NCBI GenBank assembly: GCA_963854835.1
Contig: OY978525.1
Location: 91,478,136-91,542,135 of the forward strand
Direction of reading: 5' to 3'
Source of the DNA: Megamerina dolium
Lineage: Eukaryota; Arthropoda; Insecta; Diptera; Megamerinidae
Length of the DNA stretch: 64,000 nt
The translations under genes were made by a program, and so were the position numbers. The notes beneath the pieces were generated by a model. It saw only the letters and a list, made by a program, of their open reading frames with translations. It was not told the DNA's origin and did no database searches. This document shows positions 37,060 to 51,200 of the stretch, piece after piece. How positions within the stretch are numbered: the stretch's first letter is position 1; each line of letters opens with the position of its first letter.

Positions 37060-38510
37060 ATAATAATTTCATCAAAGTTACAATTTATGTAATAATAATA
37101 TTAATAATGAGCTTAATTAAAATATATATATTTAGGTATATGTATTTATATTTACATTTAATAGATATCATATATGTTTCTTTTTATATTCACATCCTTG
37201 TTATTGTGATTGTTTATTTAATAAACAAACAAATTTTTAAACAGTTTTAATTATATTTTTACACACCACTGTTAATTCTAATTTTTTTTTTTCAATATTC
37301 TTAATAGTTTTATATTATAAATATTTGCATAAGGAATATAGTAACATACAAATGTTGACATTCCTAACAATATTCGTAAATAGTTTTCTTTTTCTTCTTG
37401 TTTTTAAAGTTGTTCCGTGCACATTTTGCATTAATTTGTTTTTTTTTTTCCATAAGAGACAAACATTTTCACACAAAAAAATGTATTAGCCTAATCGAAA
37501 TAATCAAAAAATAGGATACCATAATTTCACATAATTAGATTTTAGCAATTTGGTTTTTTAATCAAACATTTTTTTAATGCAAATTTGCCTAAAATTAATT
37601 TAAAATAGGAAACGAAATTTCACATAAATTTGCCAAAAGCAATTTGGTTGTCAGGAATATCAATTTTATTATGTTTTCATTTTTGCTTAAATTATTAGTT
37701 TTTGATTTTCATAGTGCTATTCATTTGGCGAACAATATTATTTCAAATGATAAATAAATAAAAACAATTTGCGAGTGAAATCTATTGGATATTTGTTTTT
37801 CAAACCTACCACAGAGCACTATTGAACACGTTCTATTGATTAAAATGCAATTGTCATTTTGTTGTCAATGATTATTATTGCTATTTATTCCATTTCTGAA
37901 ATAATTTACTGAATTATTAATGACTAATGACGCAATAATACTATTGTGAAGAACATTATTTAACTAAATATCAAAATCCATAAAAGTGGGCATGCATCTA
38001 ACACTCGAAACGTATATTTGGTGGAACACATAAAAGGTAGTAAAACCTAATGCAATATCAATTGTGAACGATCTGTCATTAATTGATTACAATCCATTTT
38101 AGACATTATAGAAGCATAGCCAAAATTGAAATAATATCACAGTACAGCTAAACTTTTATTATTTTGATGCTTCAAATATAACGAAATAATTTTGTATGAA
38201 ATCACAAACTGAGTTGCAGAGATGAAAATATTTTAAATTCAGAAAAATACCAATAAATAATATGAAATTGCGTCAGTGTACATAATTACAGTAAATATTA
38301 ACATGTATGTGAATATAGGAAATGAAAAAAAAAAGTATATTTAAACGTCTACTATTGCATTTGCATTACTGGATATGTTTTACGAATTATCTATTATTAT
38401 ATTCTCAATTTTAAAAACTCTGGTGTCTGTCATTTAATGGACAACAAGTTTGCATGCGTAATGCATATTTTGTTGTTTATATTGTGGTTTGGCTTTTACA
38501 GGGTACAACA
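37060..38510. other. AT-rich intergenic DNA
   Basis: No recognisable feature in this part of the space between the two genes. Confidence 0.5.
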
Positions 38511-38520
38511 GAATTTATGC

Positions 38521-38598
38521 TGTAGTGGTACCATATGGTATGCATGAATGCCAGTGTATAATTGATATGCATATTGTAATGGATATGGTACCACTACA
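38521..38598. repeat. 78-bp stem-loop with perfect 16-bp arms
   Basis: TGTAGTGGTACCATAT at 38521-38536 pairs with ATATGGTACCACTACA at 38583-38598. The interior (tatgcat..atgcata) can pair partly. The length is that of a miRNA precursor or a tiny MITE. Confidence 0.75.
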
Positions 38599-39389
38599 AT
38601 TTGAATATTGATTTGTTATATACACTTGTGTATGTACATATTTCCTATAAGACCAGCGCAAAATAATTGACTAAATGTTACATTTTCATATAGCTGAATT
38701 TCAAAATGTCTTGCTAGTTAAACTAACTTTTTGTCTAACTTGTGCCTGGAACTGCGTAATGTTTAGTCAACTAGTTAATGCTAATCCCATAGGGATATAT
38801 TAAAATGCTTTAGTTTTTTGTTTAATTTGTTAATTTAATTCTATTAATTTTTTGTTTTACAAATTTTATGGCAATTTTATAGGAAAGTTTTTGAACAATG
38901 CTTTCATTTTTATTTCCACCGTTAAATATGTATATACTCTTTCATTGAATTTTCTTTTTCTTTTACTTCTTTTTCATATAAAACTATTACGTATTTTGTG
39001 TGAATTTCTTACTAATAGGAGAGATAAAGTTGATTTTAAAAATATTATTGAATCTCATGCATGCGAAGTATATTTGGAAAAGATGATATTATATATTTTC
39101 AAAATCAACCTCACTTCGCAGTTAATAAGGCCCATTGTTTTAAAAAAATTTCATCATAATATGTATGTGTAAGGAAAAAGCAACGAAAAAATGTATCATT
39201 TTGAAAAAGAAGAAAAATTAATGGGACATTTAGTAAAAAGTATATAGAAATATTTCCTGAGAGTCATAAACAAAATATATACAACAAATACATGTTTGTA
39301 TATATATTATTTCTTGTTTAATTGAAAAAAAAGCGGAAAATAACATTTTCCATTCTCCTTATTAGTTATCTTTACGATTTGAAGCAAAG

Positions 39390-39530
39390 GATCACAAGAG
39401 CTGGGACCGCTTACCAAGAATGGACGGATCTACGTCCGGAAGCACTCGCCCACATGGTCGACTAAGATCCATTAAACTTATGAGAATACGAATGTTTTGT
39501 TCCCATACAAAGCAATTCCGTATTCTTCTT
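39390..39530 (-). repeat. third copy of the 10-kb short repeat family
   Basis: Contains caagaatggacggatctacg and gtattcttc blocks that are the reverse complement of the family at 9977-10402. Confidence 0.5.
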
Positions 39531-40634
39531 CGACAAGAGTAGGGACCAAAGTGTCAAAACTTAAGATGATATTCCAACTTAATAGCGAAATATAGGTAAA
39601 TACAATATCATATTTTATTGAATTTAATATAAACAACAAATTGCTGAAGTTCAACTTTACTGCACAGTGTATTAAAAAATGTTCATTATTAAGTGGAACC
39701 GATTTTGGCGTATTTTTCATACATTTCGCCCAGTCCAGTTCAAATACAGATAATTGTTATATGCACGACACTGCTTAATGTCATTGTTTTTACATGGCAG
39801 TAGCTAGTCCATAAATTTTAGTAGCTAGTCCATACGTTAAAGAAAAAAATTCTTCACTATTCTTCAAAGGGCAAAACACTACTCTAATGCCCTTGAATGT
39901 GTTCATAGTTCCCTGGCACATACAATAAAGTTGCATACAACAAATGACTGATTTTATAAAAGGTAACTGGAATGAATGTATACTGGGTTTATATTAATAT
40001 TTAGTATTTTATATTATAGTTTTTTTTTTCTTTTATTCTATTTATACATATTAGCATCAGTCTTAAGAGAGTATTTTATATATAATATAGTGTAGTAGGA
40101 GGAGTAGAAGGTTTTTATATGTATAAAGATTTATTGTTATTATTTTGTATTAGAAATTGTAGATTGTTTGAAATAATTCTTAACAACGTTACACACATAT
40201 TTGTTCCACGGCAGTTTTCTTTCTCTTGTGTTTGTATATATTTTTAAATAGAAGTGCCACGTTTTTATGAAAAAATTTAAATTTATAAAATAAAGGAAAT
40301 ATAGCATTGGTATAAACATATGTGAGCATGTTGTTGGTTTTCTGTCGCTTTTTCCTTACGTTCATTTCAATATTTAGGAACGAAATATCAAAGCAAAATA
40401 TAAAACAAAACAAAAATTTCATTAAAATTGAAATCAACAATATTTTGCTGTATTTTATAGATATGTAATTACAATGTACAATAACGCCGATTCTTTGCAT
40501 GCTTCAAATCCTCTCAGCACATTATTAAATATCGCATATAGTAATCAAAACAATTTGTCAGTTATAAAAAGTGTTAAATGATCTTAGTAATTGTTCAATT
40601 TTGAACGTAGCTTGATGTATGGTATTGTCAAATA

Positions 40635-41015
40635 GCGTTGTGGGATTAATTGTATAATCAAACGATATGATTAATCAAAACGTTGATTAATTACTTATTC
40701 GATAAGTATAAAGTTTTGTTTAATCAAATAACAGATTATTCGAATAATCGTCTTGTTTAATCGGAATTGATATTATTCTATTAATCAGAATTTTGATTTA
40801 TATTAGAATAAAATATTAAAAATACTGATATATTTTTTTTAGTTATAAATATAAAAGTGCGTTTTTATTTCAAAATAAAACTTAAGCAAACATTTTTAAT
40901 TTTGTATTACTGGAATTATTTGTGCTTTGATTAATCGAATAATAGTTTTATCGAAATCGAATAATTAATTAATCGGAATTTTAATTAAACAGATTATTTA
41001 TTCAACGAAATGATC
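40635..41015. repeat. AT-rich repeat with recurrent gattaat/attaatc motifs
   Basis: Dense in gattaatc-type words in both orientations at each end (40640-40810 and 40930-41015), around a less repetitive core. A similar unit lies at 51205-51500. It may be a decayed inverted-repeat element. Confidence 0.45.
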
Positions 41016-41821
41016 AAAAATTGTGTTTTCTGCTACCAGCCTTCCTAATTTATTTAAAATTCTGAGGGTTTTTATTAAATTTTTTTTGTAAAAAGCGAAG
41101 CTTAAATATGTCGCTGCATTATCACCATAAAAAGCAAATTACAATCGCGTGAACTTCATCAGATGAAAATAAATAGGTCATTTGATGTACACATGTTGCT
41201 GAGAGTTTAAAAAGCACACTCAAAATTACGAATTATAAATAAAATGCCTTAAAAAACAATCTCATCAAAATAGTTATAATATAGAAATGATAATAACAGT
41301 AATCACATTAAAACTATGCAAAATAAAAACAATATTTAAATAAAAATTAATAATTAATTAATAAGAATGTATAATAATGTATTTACAATGTTTATGCAAA
41401 AATGAATAACACGGAAATAATTTTATATCTTACATTCATACACAGCACATACACACACACATACTCGCTCTTAAATATACATAAATTTTTACAATAAACT
41501 TCATCAAACTTTGAATGTTTTACATTAGGAAGCAGGCTTCTTCAATTCTGGCTTGCTTCAAAAGCTTTTCCATTTGCAAAATTTAAAATGTATATAAAAT
41601 GTTAAACGATTTCATATTTGCATGTAATTGTATAGGTTTAAATACAATCCCAATGTTTTGCATGAAATCTTTCAAACATATCTACTTATGTACAGACATA
41701 CAATACATGAATTTTTTTATTCAATAACAGTTTATATAAAATTGCATTTTTTGTATACATACTTATTATATAAAGATTTCATGTAATATACAGTAGGTAT
41801 ATATTTTTCACTTTATGTCAA

Positions 41822-41936
41822 TTTATTGCCTCAATGGCATTAGGTTTTTTGTTCTTACATTTCTTTTCACACTGTATACACACAAACATATACAAAGCTC
41901 TTTTGTCTATAGTGCAGTTCTTTTCAATCTCTCTCG

Positions 41937-41967
<31 letters not shown>

Positions 41968-42069
41968 ATGCACGCACTCAAACACTCATTTAGTCACTTA
42001 TTGAAAATAGTTGATCGTATAACTTTGCGCTGACCCCCCAAAAACAGCATCGTTTGGTTACAAAAACAA
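41822..42069 (-). other. candidate baboon 3' UTR start with polyadenylation hexamer
   Basis: Downstream of the baboon stop (going left), the first clear AATAAA on the - strand is at 41822-41827, about 245 bp after the stop. The segment includes a (CT)n tract at about 41934-41967, which would read (GA)n in the mRNA. Further AATAAA copies follow (for example near 41716), so the true cleavage site is undecided. Confidence 0.35.
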
Positions 42070-42252
42070 TCAGTTTTTCACTTTATCCTCTACGGTTATA
42101 CTAGCCAAAGTCTTTTTTATACGCAACGCCGTTAATCGCGCCACTGGATTTGGATACCAACATTCCTTCATCACTTTCGCCATACTATGTAGGACTTCGG
42201 AGGCATGCCAACGATTTGGTATATTTGGACGCATTTTATCAATGCACACCAC
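42070..42252 (-). CDS. babo: baboon terminal coding exon: kinase C-lobe end and stop
   Basis: 183 bp, from acceptor tttacag|GTGGTG to TGA at 42070-42072. It reads [15 protein letters not shown], then [22 protein letters not shown], and ends EDKVKN. This is the usual short C-tail of type I receptors. The intron before it (42253-43710) contains a SINE in the same transcriptional sense as baboon. Confidence 0.95.
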   Translation of the reverse strand: MVCIDKMRPNIPNRWHASEVLHSMAKVMKECWYPNPVARLTALRIKKTLASITVEDKVKN

Positions 42253-45200
42253 CTGTAAATTTAATGAATTATGAAGAAATTTACAACAACAAATTTTTAA
42301 AATTAACCCTCTTATGCATGTTATGATAATAATTTATTTACTTTTAAATAAACGAGTAAATTATTCATGTTCAATGTTCTTACAGATGAAACTATGAAAA
42401 AGTTATGCCACAAAAAACTCGTCCCGCTATAACCGCTGTATTGACTTTTATCCAAAATAACGAGATTCTAACAACGATTTCTAATAGAGTATAATAAAGA
42501 AATATACGTGTGTCGGCATTTTAAGAGTTTACATCGCAATTTTTGGAGGGTCCTTACTTTTGAGGTATGCGGTGTGTTCAGCAATCTTATGGAGAAGATT
42601 CGGAGGAAAATTCTGGAACATATTAACCCTCTACCTCCCCAATACATAGATCATATTTGTCCGTTTTGTGAAAAACCAAAAAAACATCCTTTAAAAAAGT
42701 GAAACAAATTAAGAAAGTACCACAGAAATTTTGCTCAAAAAATTTCACTGAAGATCTCGGAACCAAATTCCAATATTCAAAACTTAACACAAATGTCAGA
42801 AATGTCTTTGAGGGGTTAATATCAGATTTGTTGCAAATGTCTCGAAAACCCTAATTTGAAGTAGTTGGTGAGTTGGATATATATATATATTATTATATAT
42901 GGACGTTTTATTTTATTTAATTGATTGCCTATTGAGGCAGAAAGAGTGTCAGCTATTCTAATGAAATTTAAGACACCCCTTAGGTTAGGTTAGGTTATTG
43001 TGGCTCTCTCTCTCCGTGAGAGGACACATTTAGGCCAGAAATACCCATTGTAATACCACCGAGCTTCTCTTCCAGTGCTGTTATGTATGTTAAATTCGGA
43101 CAGTATTAGATGGGACCTAGTTATATGAGCGGTATTCGAACGACAGAACTCTTGTGACATCACTTTTTCTGAGCTTTGTTACAGAGCTTTTTTTCATGGC
43201 AAATTGTTACTGCTGGAAAAATTGCCAATCGATTACCGAGAAGTGGGCACCGTTCGAAAGAAAAAATCTTTTCGATACTAAAATTGTCTCAGGTCGGAAT
43301 TGAACCCACGACCTACGGATCAGAACCACTGAGCTACGACACGTACTTGCTGAATCTAACTTGATATCAAACGGGCTGAGCAAGTTTTGAACTTTGATGT
43401 GAACATTTTGGCTTCCTCTACCAGAATATGTTGCCAGAACGTTGTTATTTTTGTATGTAGTTTTAATGAATCAACAATTTTAAATTGAACGAAAATAATC
43501 GTAATTGTTTCTTTCTTTTCTTTCTGCAGTACATTTTGTAAAATTTTCTGGTTTAAAAATTTGCATTCAAAATTATTTTTATTTTATGATTTACATTTTA
43601 TAAAATTTTCTTGCTTTGCAAATTTACTTACGGTATCATTTTCGAGCGATAGTTTAGATATAAAGTTCAATTACGCATTAGAGGGTTAACATCACTAAAT
43701 ATAAACAAACCTTCTTCATTTCATCTATGCTTGGATCAGGTTGTACCACATCATAATATGGCAACTGATATTCATCATAGATCATACCGATATTACAACG
43801 GCGTGCAATCTCCCACAGTATCAATCCGAAAGCATAAACATCTGCACGTTTATACGAATCAAAATGCTGTGCATTCATACTCTCATCGAGTACTTCTGGT
43901 GCCATATAACGTTTTGTGCCAACACGATGTGTTGACGGTATATCCACTGAATCATTTTTCTCCACGTGTCGCACAGCCAAACCCAAATCACCAATGGCAC
44001 AGCTCAAATTTGATTTAACCAAAATATTTTTCGATTTCAAATCACGATGTGCAATTGCCGGTTTACCACGCGTACCCACAATATCCATATGCAAATGAGC
44101 CAGTCCAGTGGCAATTGAGAGTGCCATATTGAGCATTGTTTTTGTATCCACAGTATGTGTGGTGAGATAATCGAAAAGTGAGCCATTCTCATGGTAGTCG
44201 GTAACCAACCATAATTGTGTCCAAGTACCATTGTCTGCGGAATTGCAAAAAAAAAACATGAATGAAAAACATATCGCATTAAAATAAAAGTCATATGAAA
44301 TTTATGATATCTGCTTGCGATGACGATGATGTTGATGAATCGTTAACAATATATGAATACATAATAATCAGCACATACAATATATGTAAGTAGCTAGTAC
44401 AATAGTAATACAAACAAACCTTTATTATCAGCCGCAATAAAACCCAAAATATTTTCATGACGTAGCATAACCGTCTGATAGATTTCCGCTTCACGAAACC
44501 ATGAACACTCTTCACGACTGGAGAATATTTTGACAGCAACATTCTCACCGCGCCAACGACCACGCCACACCTCACCGAATCGCCCTTTGCCAATAACATG
44601 ACATAATTGTATCTGACGTGCAATCGAACGTTGTACCAATAATGGTAGACCAGCTAAATGAAAAAAAAAAACAAAGAAACAGACAAAACAAAAAATGGTT
44701 TATCAGAAAAACGTGTAAGCGTAATAAAAATTAAATATATCGTTGTTGGAATGTATTCGAATATAAACCAATTTTATGAATATATATATATATATACCTG
44801 AACCAGAACCAGATGTTGTCAACTCAATAATATCCTGTATGGTATTACCATTAAGTATGGGAGCATAAACAGAATCCTCAGGAGGAAATGGACGACCACT
44901 GTTGCCACGTTTACGTTTTTGACAATAACACCATGATAATGTCACCGAAAGACAAGCAATCAATGTTGCGCCAAATATAATGGCAACTAGTACCCAGGTA
45001 TTAAGTTTTTGTTCAGGCAAAAAATCTGCTAGCAAAATGTAAAGAAAATTTATTCATGTTCACAAATTATCAAACAAATACATTACAATATATAGATACA
45101 ATATAATGTACGAGTAGAAGAAGCACATAATAAAAATTTGGACAAAATAATATGTATTTACAAAGATTTTTATACGAAAACCAAAACAAAAAAATCCATA

Positions 45201-48200
45201 CAAATGCAATATAAAAAAGCATGCATTAAGCGTGTGGGTGTGGGTGTGTGTGTGTGTATGTGTGTGTGTGAGAAAGCATTTTTATAAAAATTGTTGTGTT
45301 TTCTATTTTAAAAAATATTTATCTTACTACAAAATATAAAGAATTAGGTGAACTAAAAAATCGTGCAATTTGTGCCATTAGTTACAATTATACATACAAC
45401 AACAACAAAAAGAAGAAGAACAATAACAATTATTAACAAGAATCATAGAAACAAAGAAAAGTGTGCATTTTGTGGATATTTGTGTTAGAAAATATATATT
45501 AATATATTATTTTTTACCTTCTCCCTTGAGAACCAATTTAGTATCTACTTACATATAGGCGATTTTTTTCTGATACTTTTTTTCTTGTCAGATTATGCAT
45601 AATTTTAAGCATATAAATTCTCTTAATTATTGGGTATTTAACAATTTAATTTTTAATACCAGAACACACACCTTCCTTACTGCCTGATTTTGCAAAAACA
45701 TAACAAACATATGTTCGGCAGCACGACAGTCATCTAGAACAATATTTTTCCATTAATGTAGTTGGGACCTGGGAGTAACATATTATTATAAAGACACATT
45801 TTCAGGCCACATATTTTGAATGCTTGTCCATAGTTTGTCCACGAGGAATATTGTAATGAGAAAATATAATTGCGAATGCTAATTTCGTAAAACCCTACTC
45901 GAAGCCTGACCATCAACAACGCTGGAACCTAAACCCAAAAATATTTAGATATACGATAAAATTCCATCGATGGGTCGATATCGAAATGTGATCCGTATTT
46001 ATTGTAAATTTGTATAAGAAAATTTATTGCATCTGAATAATCATTGTACGCAATTCCATGAGATCCATTAAAAGTCAAACATAAGCAATGTGTTTAGGGA
46101 TTTTAATTTGGTTATTATGATATTGGACATTGAAGGTTTTCGAAACTATGCCAAGTGTAATGAAAAAGTTGACAATAGTTTTGATCGGAATTCAATTCTT
46201 GGCGAAAGTAGGTAAACAATAATCAGAAAAATGATTTGTAGAAAAAATATAATATTCGATAATAAATAAATTAACAACAACAAGAAATAGATTTTTTTCC
46301 GATATTTTACCTTATCACATGTCGGCGTGCCGTGATCGATAACTGGTACTAACTATATGAATGAAATATTAGGGCTGTTCAGAATCTTGTGCATTTAAGA
46401 TTGCAAATTCGTGCAATTGTAAATATTTATCATCAATTGTGAACGACTTTTTTGTTTACTTTGCATTACTTGTTGCAAGCCAAGCTATTCACAGCTGATT
46501 GGTGAAATAGCAAATTATTTTGATGTTAAAATTGCGCACAAATTAGAAGAAATGCCGAAAAAAAGCTGTAAGGAGCAAATAGTCGACTCTTTAATTGACG
46601 AAGCTGCTGATGAAATTATGTGCAACGAAGGTATGAAATATTCTCTTCATAATTTCAGTAAATAACCATTTTTCATTAAATTAGAATTTGAGGAGGATGC
46701 ATTTTTTATTTATTTATTATTCTTTATTCTTTCATTCTTCATTTATTCTTTTTTTGATTTGTTCGCCTTCCATTTTCAGTTTTTTTTTTATTTTGTTGCT
46801 GATCAGCTGTTAGTTTGCAATTCAGTGTTGCATACATAACCTACGGGTTTTTGGTGTTGCGTCGTTGCAAGAGTGTAGTAAATGCACGACTGTATATTTT
46901 GTTAGTGTAAAGCAAAAAATTACTACACCATTTTGCAATTGCAATGATGCAAGACCATTTGCACAAGATTCTGAACAGCCCTATTATGTTTCATACTCAA
47001 ATCAAGTCGCAAACCTTTGCAACCATACAATAAACATTTCAGACACTTATTTATAAAACACACTGTAAGTTCATACAATAACTTAAGCAACAAACATCCA
47101 GAAATGTAATGTCTAATTGTCAACGACCTATAAAACACCATTATTTAAGTTCGAGAAAACAAAAAACAAAAGGAAGAATACATTGCAAAGTTTGCTGGCA
47201 TTTACAACATTCATGTGATGGTGCCGATGACATTGACCTTGGTTATAGAGCAATAGAGTATACCTACAATAAATTTCGTCTTTGCCATATTTGCTTGTTT
47301 TGTAAAAGTTAGCTGGAAATTATTTATGTACGTTGCTATATAACACCATACAACAGAAAAAGTGTCACGTATGTAAATATGCATAAATAAATGGATTGTT
47401 ATTTGTTTTCGTTTCCTTTACCCATGCAACACATACATATGTACAGTCGCGTGCAACACTTTGATGCCACTTGATATGAAGATGTCAGCAGTAGTCAGTA
47501 GCATGCCTAAAGTCAAAACAAAAGTATCTACATACATATGTATTGTCGTCTATGCTTCAATGCGACTTCTTAGACGGTACTTCAATATGCAACACATAAA
47601 AAATGTTTCTTTTTTTTGTTCATTGAAATTAAAACAAAGAGGAAGTCGTCTGTTATATACAAAAAAAAAAAAATAATCATCATCATCATCATCATCATTA
47701 TTCTCAACGTCATCACCCACCGACCAACGACATCATCATAATCATGAGAAAGTTCATTAGAATATTAACAAAACATAGTAAGAACAATACAACAACAACA
47801 ACAACAACAACAAATCAATACATGGAGGCATTTCCCAGAAAAAAAAAGTACAGACTGTAAAATTTTAAACTTTCTTTTTTTAATTTGTTTTAACCATCAA
47901 AAATAAATTGATTAAAAAAAACAATTTGTTGCTTTATGCTGTATAAAAAATCCAAAGGTAACAATCCTTTCCTAGGGAGGACATTATGTTGTAAGACTAT
48001 GTTATTTTAACTTAATATTTTCAAATGTTTCTTAAAAAGCACTTTCATTATTTAACTTAAACATTATATTTTATGAGTATGTTGGCCCAACTATTAAAAC
48101 AAATCACTCGACCGTAGTCATATTTCGCTTAAATGTACTACAGTATTAGTGTGGTATTCAGAATTCTGGCAATTCTGGTATGCAGAATTCAGGGGTGGAG

Positions 48201-51200
48201 ATAAGATGAAAAAGATGTATAAGAAAAAAATTATATTGAATGATTTTTAAATATCTATATATTATTTTCGTTTTTTAACAGGTCCATCGGCCAGTCCTCC
48301 TGATGCCCTCTCCTGGCTACGCCACTGTTCAGTATTCATATATTGTTACAAAGTATCACATTAGTCTATGCTTTTTTCCACATTTTGAACGTAGAAATAT
48401 TGGATGCAAAACCTAAGAACTGCCCATATACATTGGACCTGTTCAAAAAATATATTTGCTTTCAAAGTTTTTCTGAACGTTATATTCAGCTAAAAGTGGA
48501 TTTGAACATTTTGTTAAAGTTGTTTTTAATTTATTACGCTACTGACTGTAGGTTAACTTTTTTAATTCAATTTTATGAATGCTGCGTTATCAAAAATTAT
48601 ATTCCACGAAAAAATATTAGCCAACAAATCAACAGAGAAGATTATTCTTCTTTAATTGATTTAATTTGTTCGAATTAGTTCAAATTTCAAATAAACCAAA
48701 TAGATTGTATAATAAATAAAATGTTTCAAAGATAGTGAGAAAATGTTGTTGCTAAATTCGTCCATCTCTTCTTTTTGACGTTTAAATAAAAGGATATCCC
48801 TGAGCAATATATATGTACAGTAGAGAAAAATTAAAGTAATTGGTAGCACTGATCTCAAGCAACATGCTAAGTATACGTAGCGTCTGTAGTTATATGCTCT
48901 ATGTCTAACATGTTGTTGTTGTTTTGCCAAAGTCCGAAGTAAGATCGTCGCAACTGTTTAAATATTTTTTAACATTTCTTGCGTGTTTTACAAACAATAT
49001 TCAGAAAAATGTAAAATAATTATCTTCTGAACATGTGAACAGATCGAATATACATACACCCTCATTCACAGTGAACAAAAACATGACTTACACACATATA
49101 CAACGAAGGATAACACAACATACACGCTAAGCGCAAATGTGAATGAATGAAGAGATGATGAATGAAAATGTACCTTTAGGTATACAGAAAATAAACGTTC
49201 TAGCAACATTCAACATAATCACACTACCAAACCAAGTCGGTGAAAAACTATTGAAGAAGTACTTTCAAAGTTTACATCAACTAAAAGTAAACTAAAGGAA
49301 CATCCAATTTCATTTCTATAAAGGTTTTCCGAAACAAAGATGTATGCCGCGGCAATCACTCAAAACCCTGACGTTTGCATTAAAAAGCTGAAGTATTGAA
49401 GTAATGTCACACTTCAAACCCAAGAAGATACCATACAAAATTCCTACTGGGTAGCATATACCCATAGATATGTGTATATAGTCATTTAAATTCTTTTCTG
49501 CCATAATATAGAGTCAGACAGACCATGTGTGTGTGTTAAGGCGTCATTCGCGTGGTTTTTAAAAAATGAAGCCTAACAACAACATCAGCTGATAGCAAAC
49601 GGGTAGAGTTCATTGAAGTATACTTTACTAAACTCTTCAACGTGTTATTTTTATCATATTTCTTTATATATCCGTATCGTATGTGATGGCATATGGTTGT
49701 TGTATAGGCGCAGCAATACTTCCTTATTGTAACAAGGCAAAAATTTCAATCTCTTTTATATTTCGAATATTTCACTGGGAATCCAATCACTTAACAACAG
49801 CGATTTATGTATGCACACATGAAAGCTAAAGAGATAGTGAGCAATAATTTGATTTTTAATGGATTTCAGAAAATATAAAATAAGTTTGACGAAACTTTAT
49901 CACATAATAATGTAATAGGTTAGAACTTAGAACTTAGAACTTAATTCTAACACACAATGCAAGATATTTTATCAAGGACTTTGTGAGGGTCTCCGGAAAA
50001 TCTCACTCAGAATAAGGAAATTACCGAGAATGGTGTCGAAAAAGAACAGGACCGTTTATTCATAAATTATTTGACAAATCAAATTCAGCAATTCATTTAA
50101 AATTTGTTGACAAAAAACAGGGCCGACTGAAAAGAAATTACTAAAACTTAATAAATAATTCCTTTTTGAAGTCGGCGCTGGTAAGTAGGTTGAAATTATA
50201 GAAATTACCGACCAAGTATAGTACTTCTTTCAGTCGTAGAGAAAGTCAAAGGACATTGACGATCTTGGCGGCGATTCACAAAGACTTTTCTTAATATAAC
50301 ACCAGTGTCCGTTGAATATGTGCTCTCGCGCTAAATGCAGTGAACTTCCTCACACATTTCAAAATATTTGCCATAATTGTTTAGTTCTCAAAATTTATTA
50401 CAATTGTTTAATTCTCAAAATTTATTACAATTGTGAAACAAAATTAGAATTAAAGAATGTACGACAATGACAATGTCTTTTGCCGTGAACATTTATTCGT
50501 TTGATATTAATTATCTCTATTGAATTACATGTTTAGTATTTTTCTGCGTATTAACGCATTCTGTAGAAATTTAACTAAATTAACTAAGTTATTACGGTCT
50601 GAAAGCTGCTAACCATTCAATATATCAATTATTTTATACCTTAATTAAAGGTTCTTTTGCCAAAATCCTATGACAATATTTAAATGAAGGAACAAGATCG
50701 TTCAACCAAAAATGTTATTTTTCGCTGATGATGATGTTTTGCCAACATTTGAATCTATTAACTGCTGCCGGTTGCTCCTACCTAATTAACGAACAAACGA
50801 CGAAGAATTTTTGTGGATTTCATGACTTCTGATGTTGTGTCAATTTATTCGAAAACGAACGCAAGTTCCAGCTTTTTGGGTAAAATCGCCAAGTTGAAAA
50901 CCCAGAAATGCAAAATTATTGCAAACGACAAAGATTCAAAAGATGATTATGGTCTTCAACAACAACTACATTTGCGATATTAAGGACATGTTTCGGCACC
51001 ATACAAGCACAGCATAGTCAACAACTAAACCAGTTTTCACAAATTCCACAATGTATTTCGTAAAAAAACACCGTTGAGTTGGTCGAGGACAAGGCTAACC
51101 GTACTATCCGGTAAGCTATGGAATGCAAAGAATAACGCGTCATAAAATATATTACAATTGCTCATAGAGAATGAAATCTAACACTCATTTTTAAAATTTA

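Noticed and set aside
42508..42702. 64-codon + strand ORF with a CPFC motif
   Set aside because: It lies antisense in the last baboon intron. A single CxxC is not enough, and no other support is seen.
45671..45740. A possible third baboon ectodomain exon on the - strand
   Set aside because: Has a DC and some Cys codons in one frame but no CCx4CN box and no matching phase or splice pair.
48343..48678. 111-codon + strand ORF
   Set aside because: AT-rich chance frame inside a baboon intron. No domain and no conserved motif.
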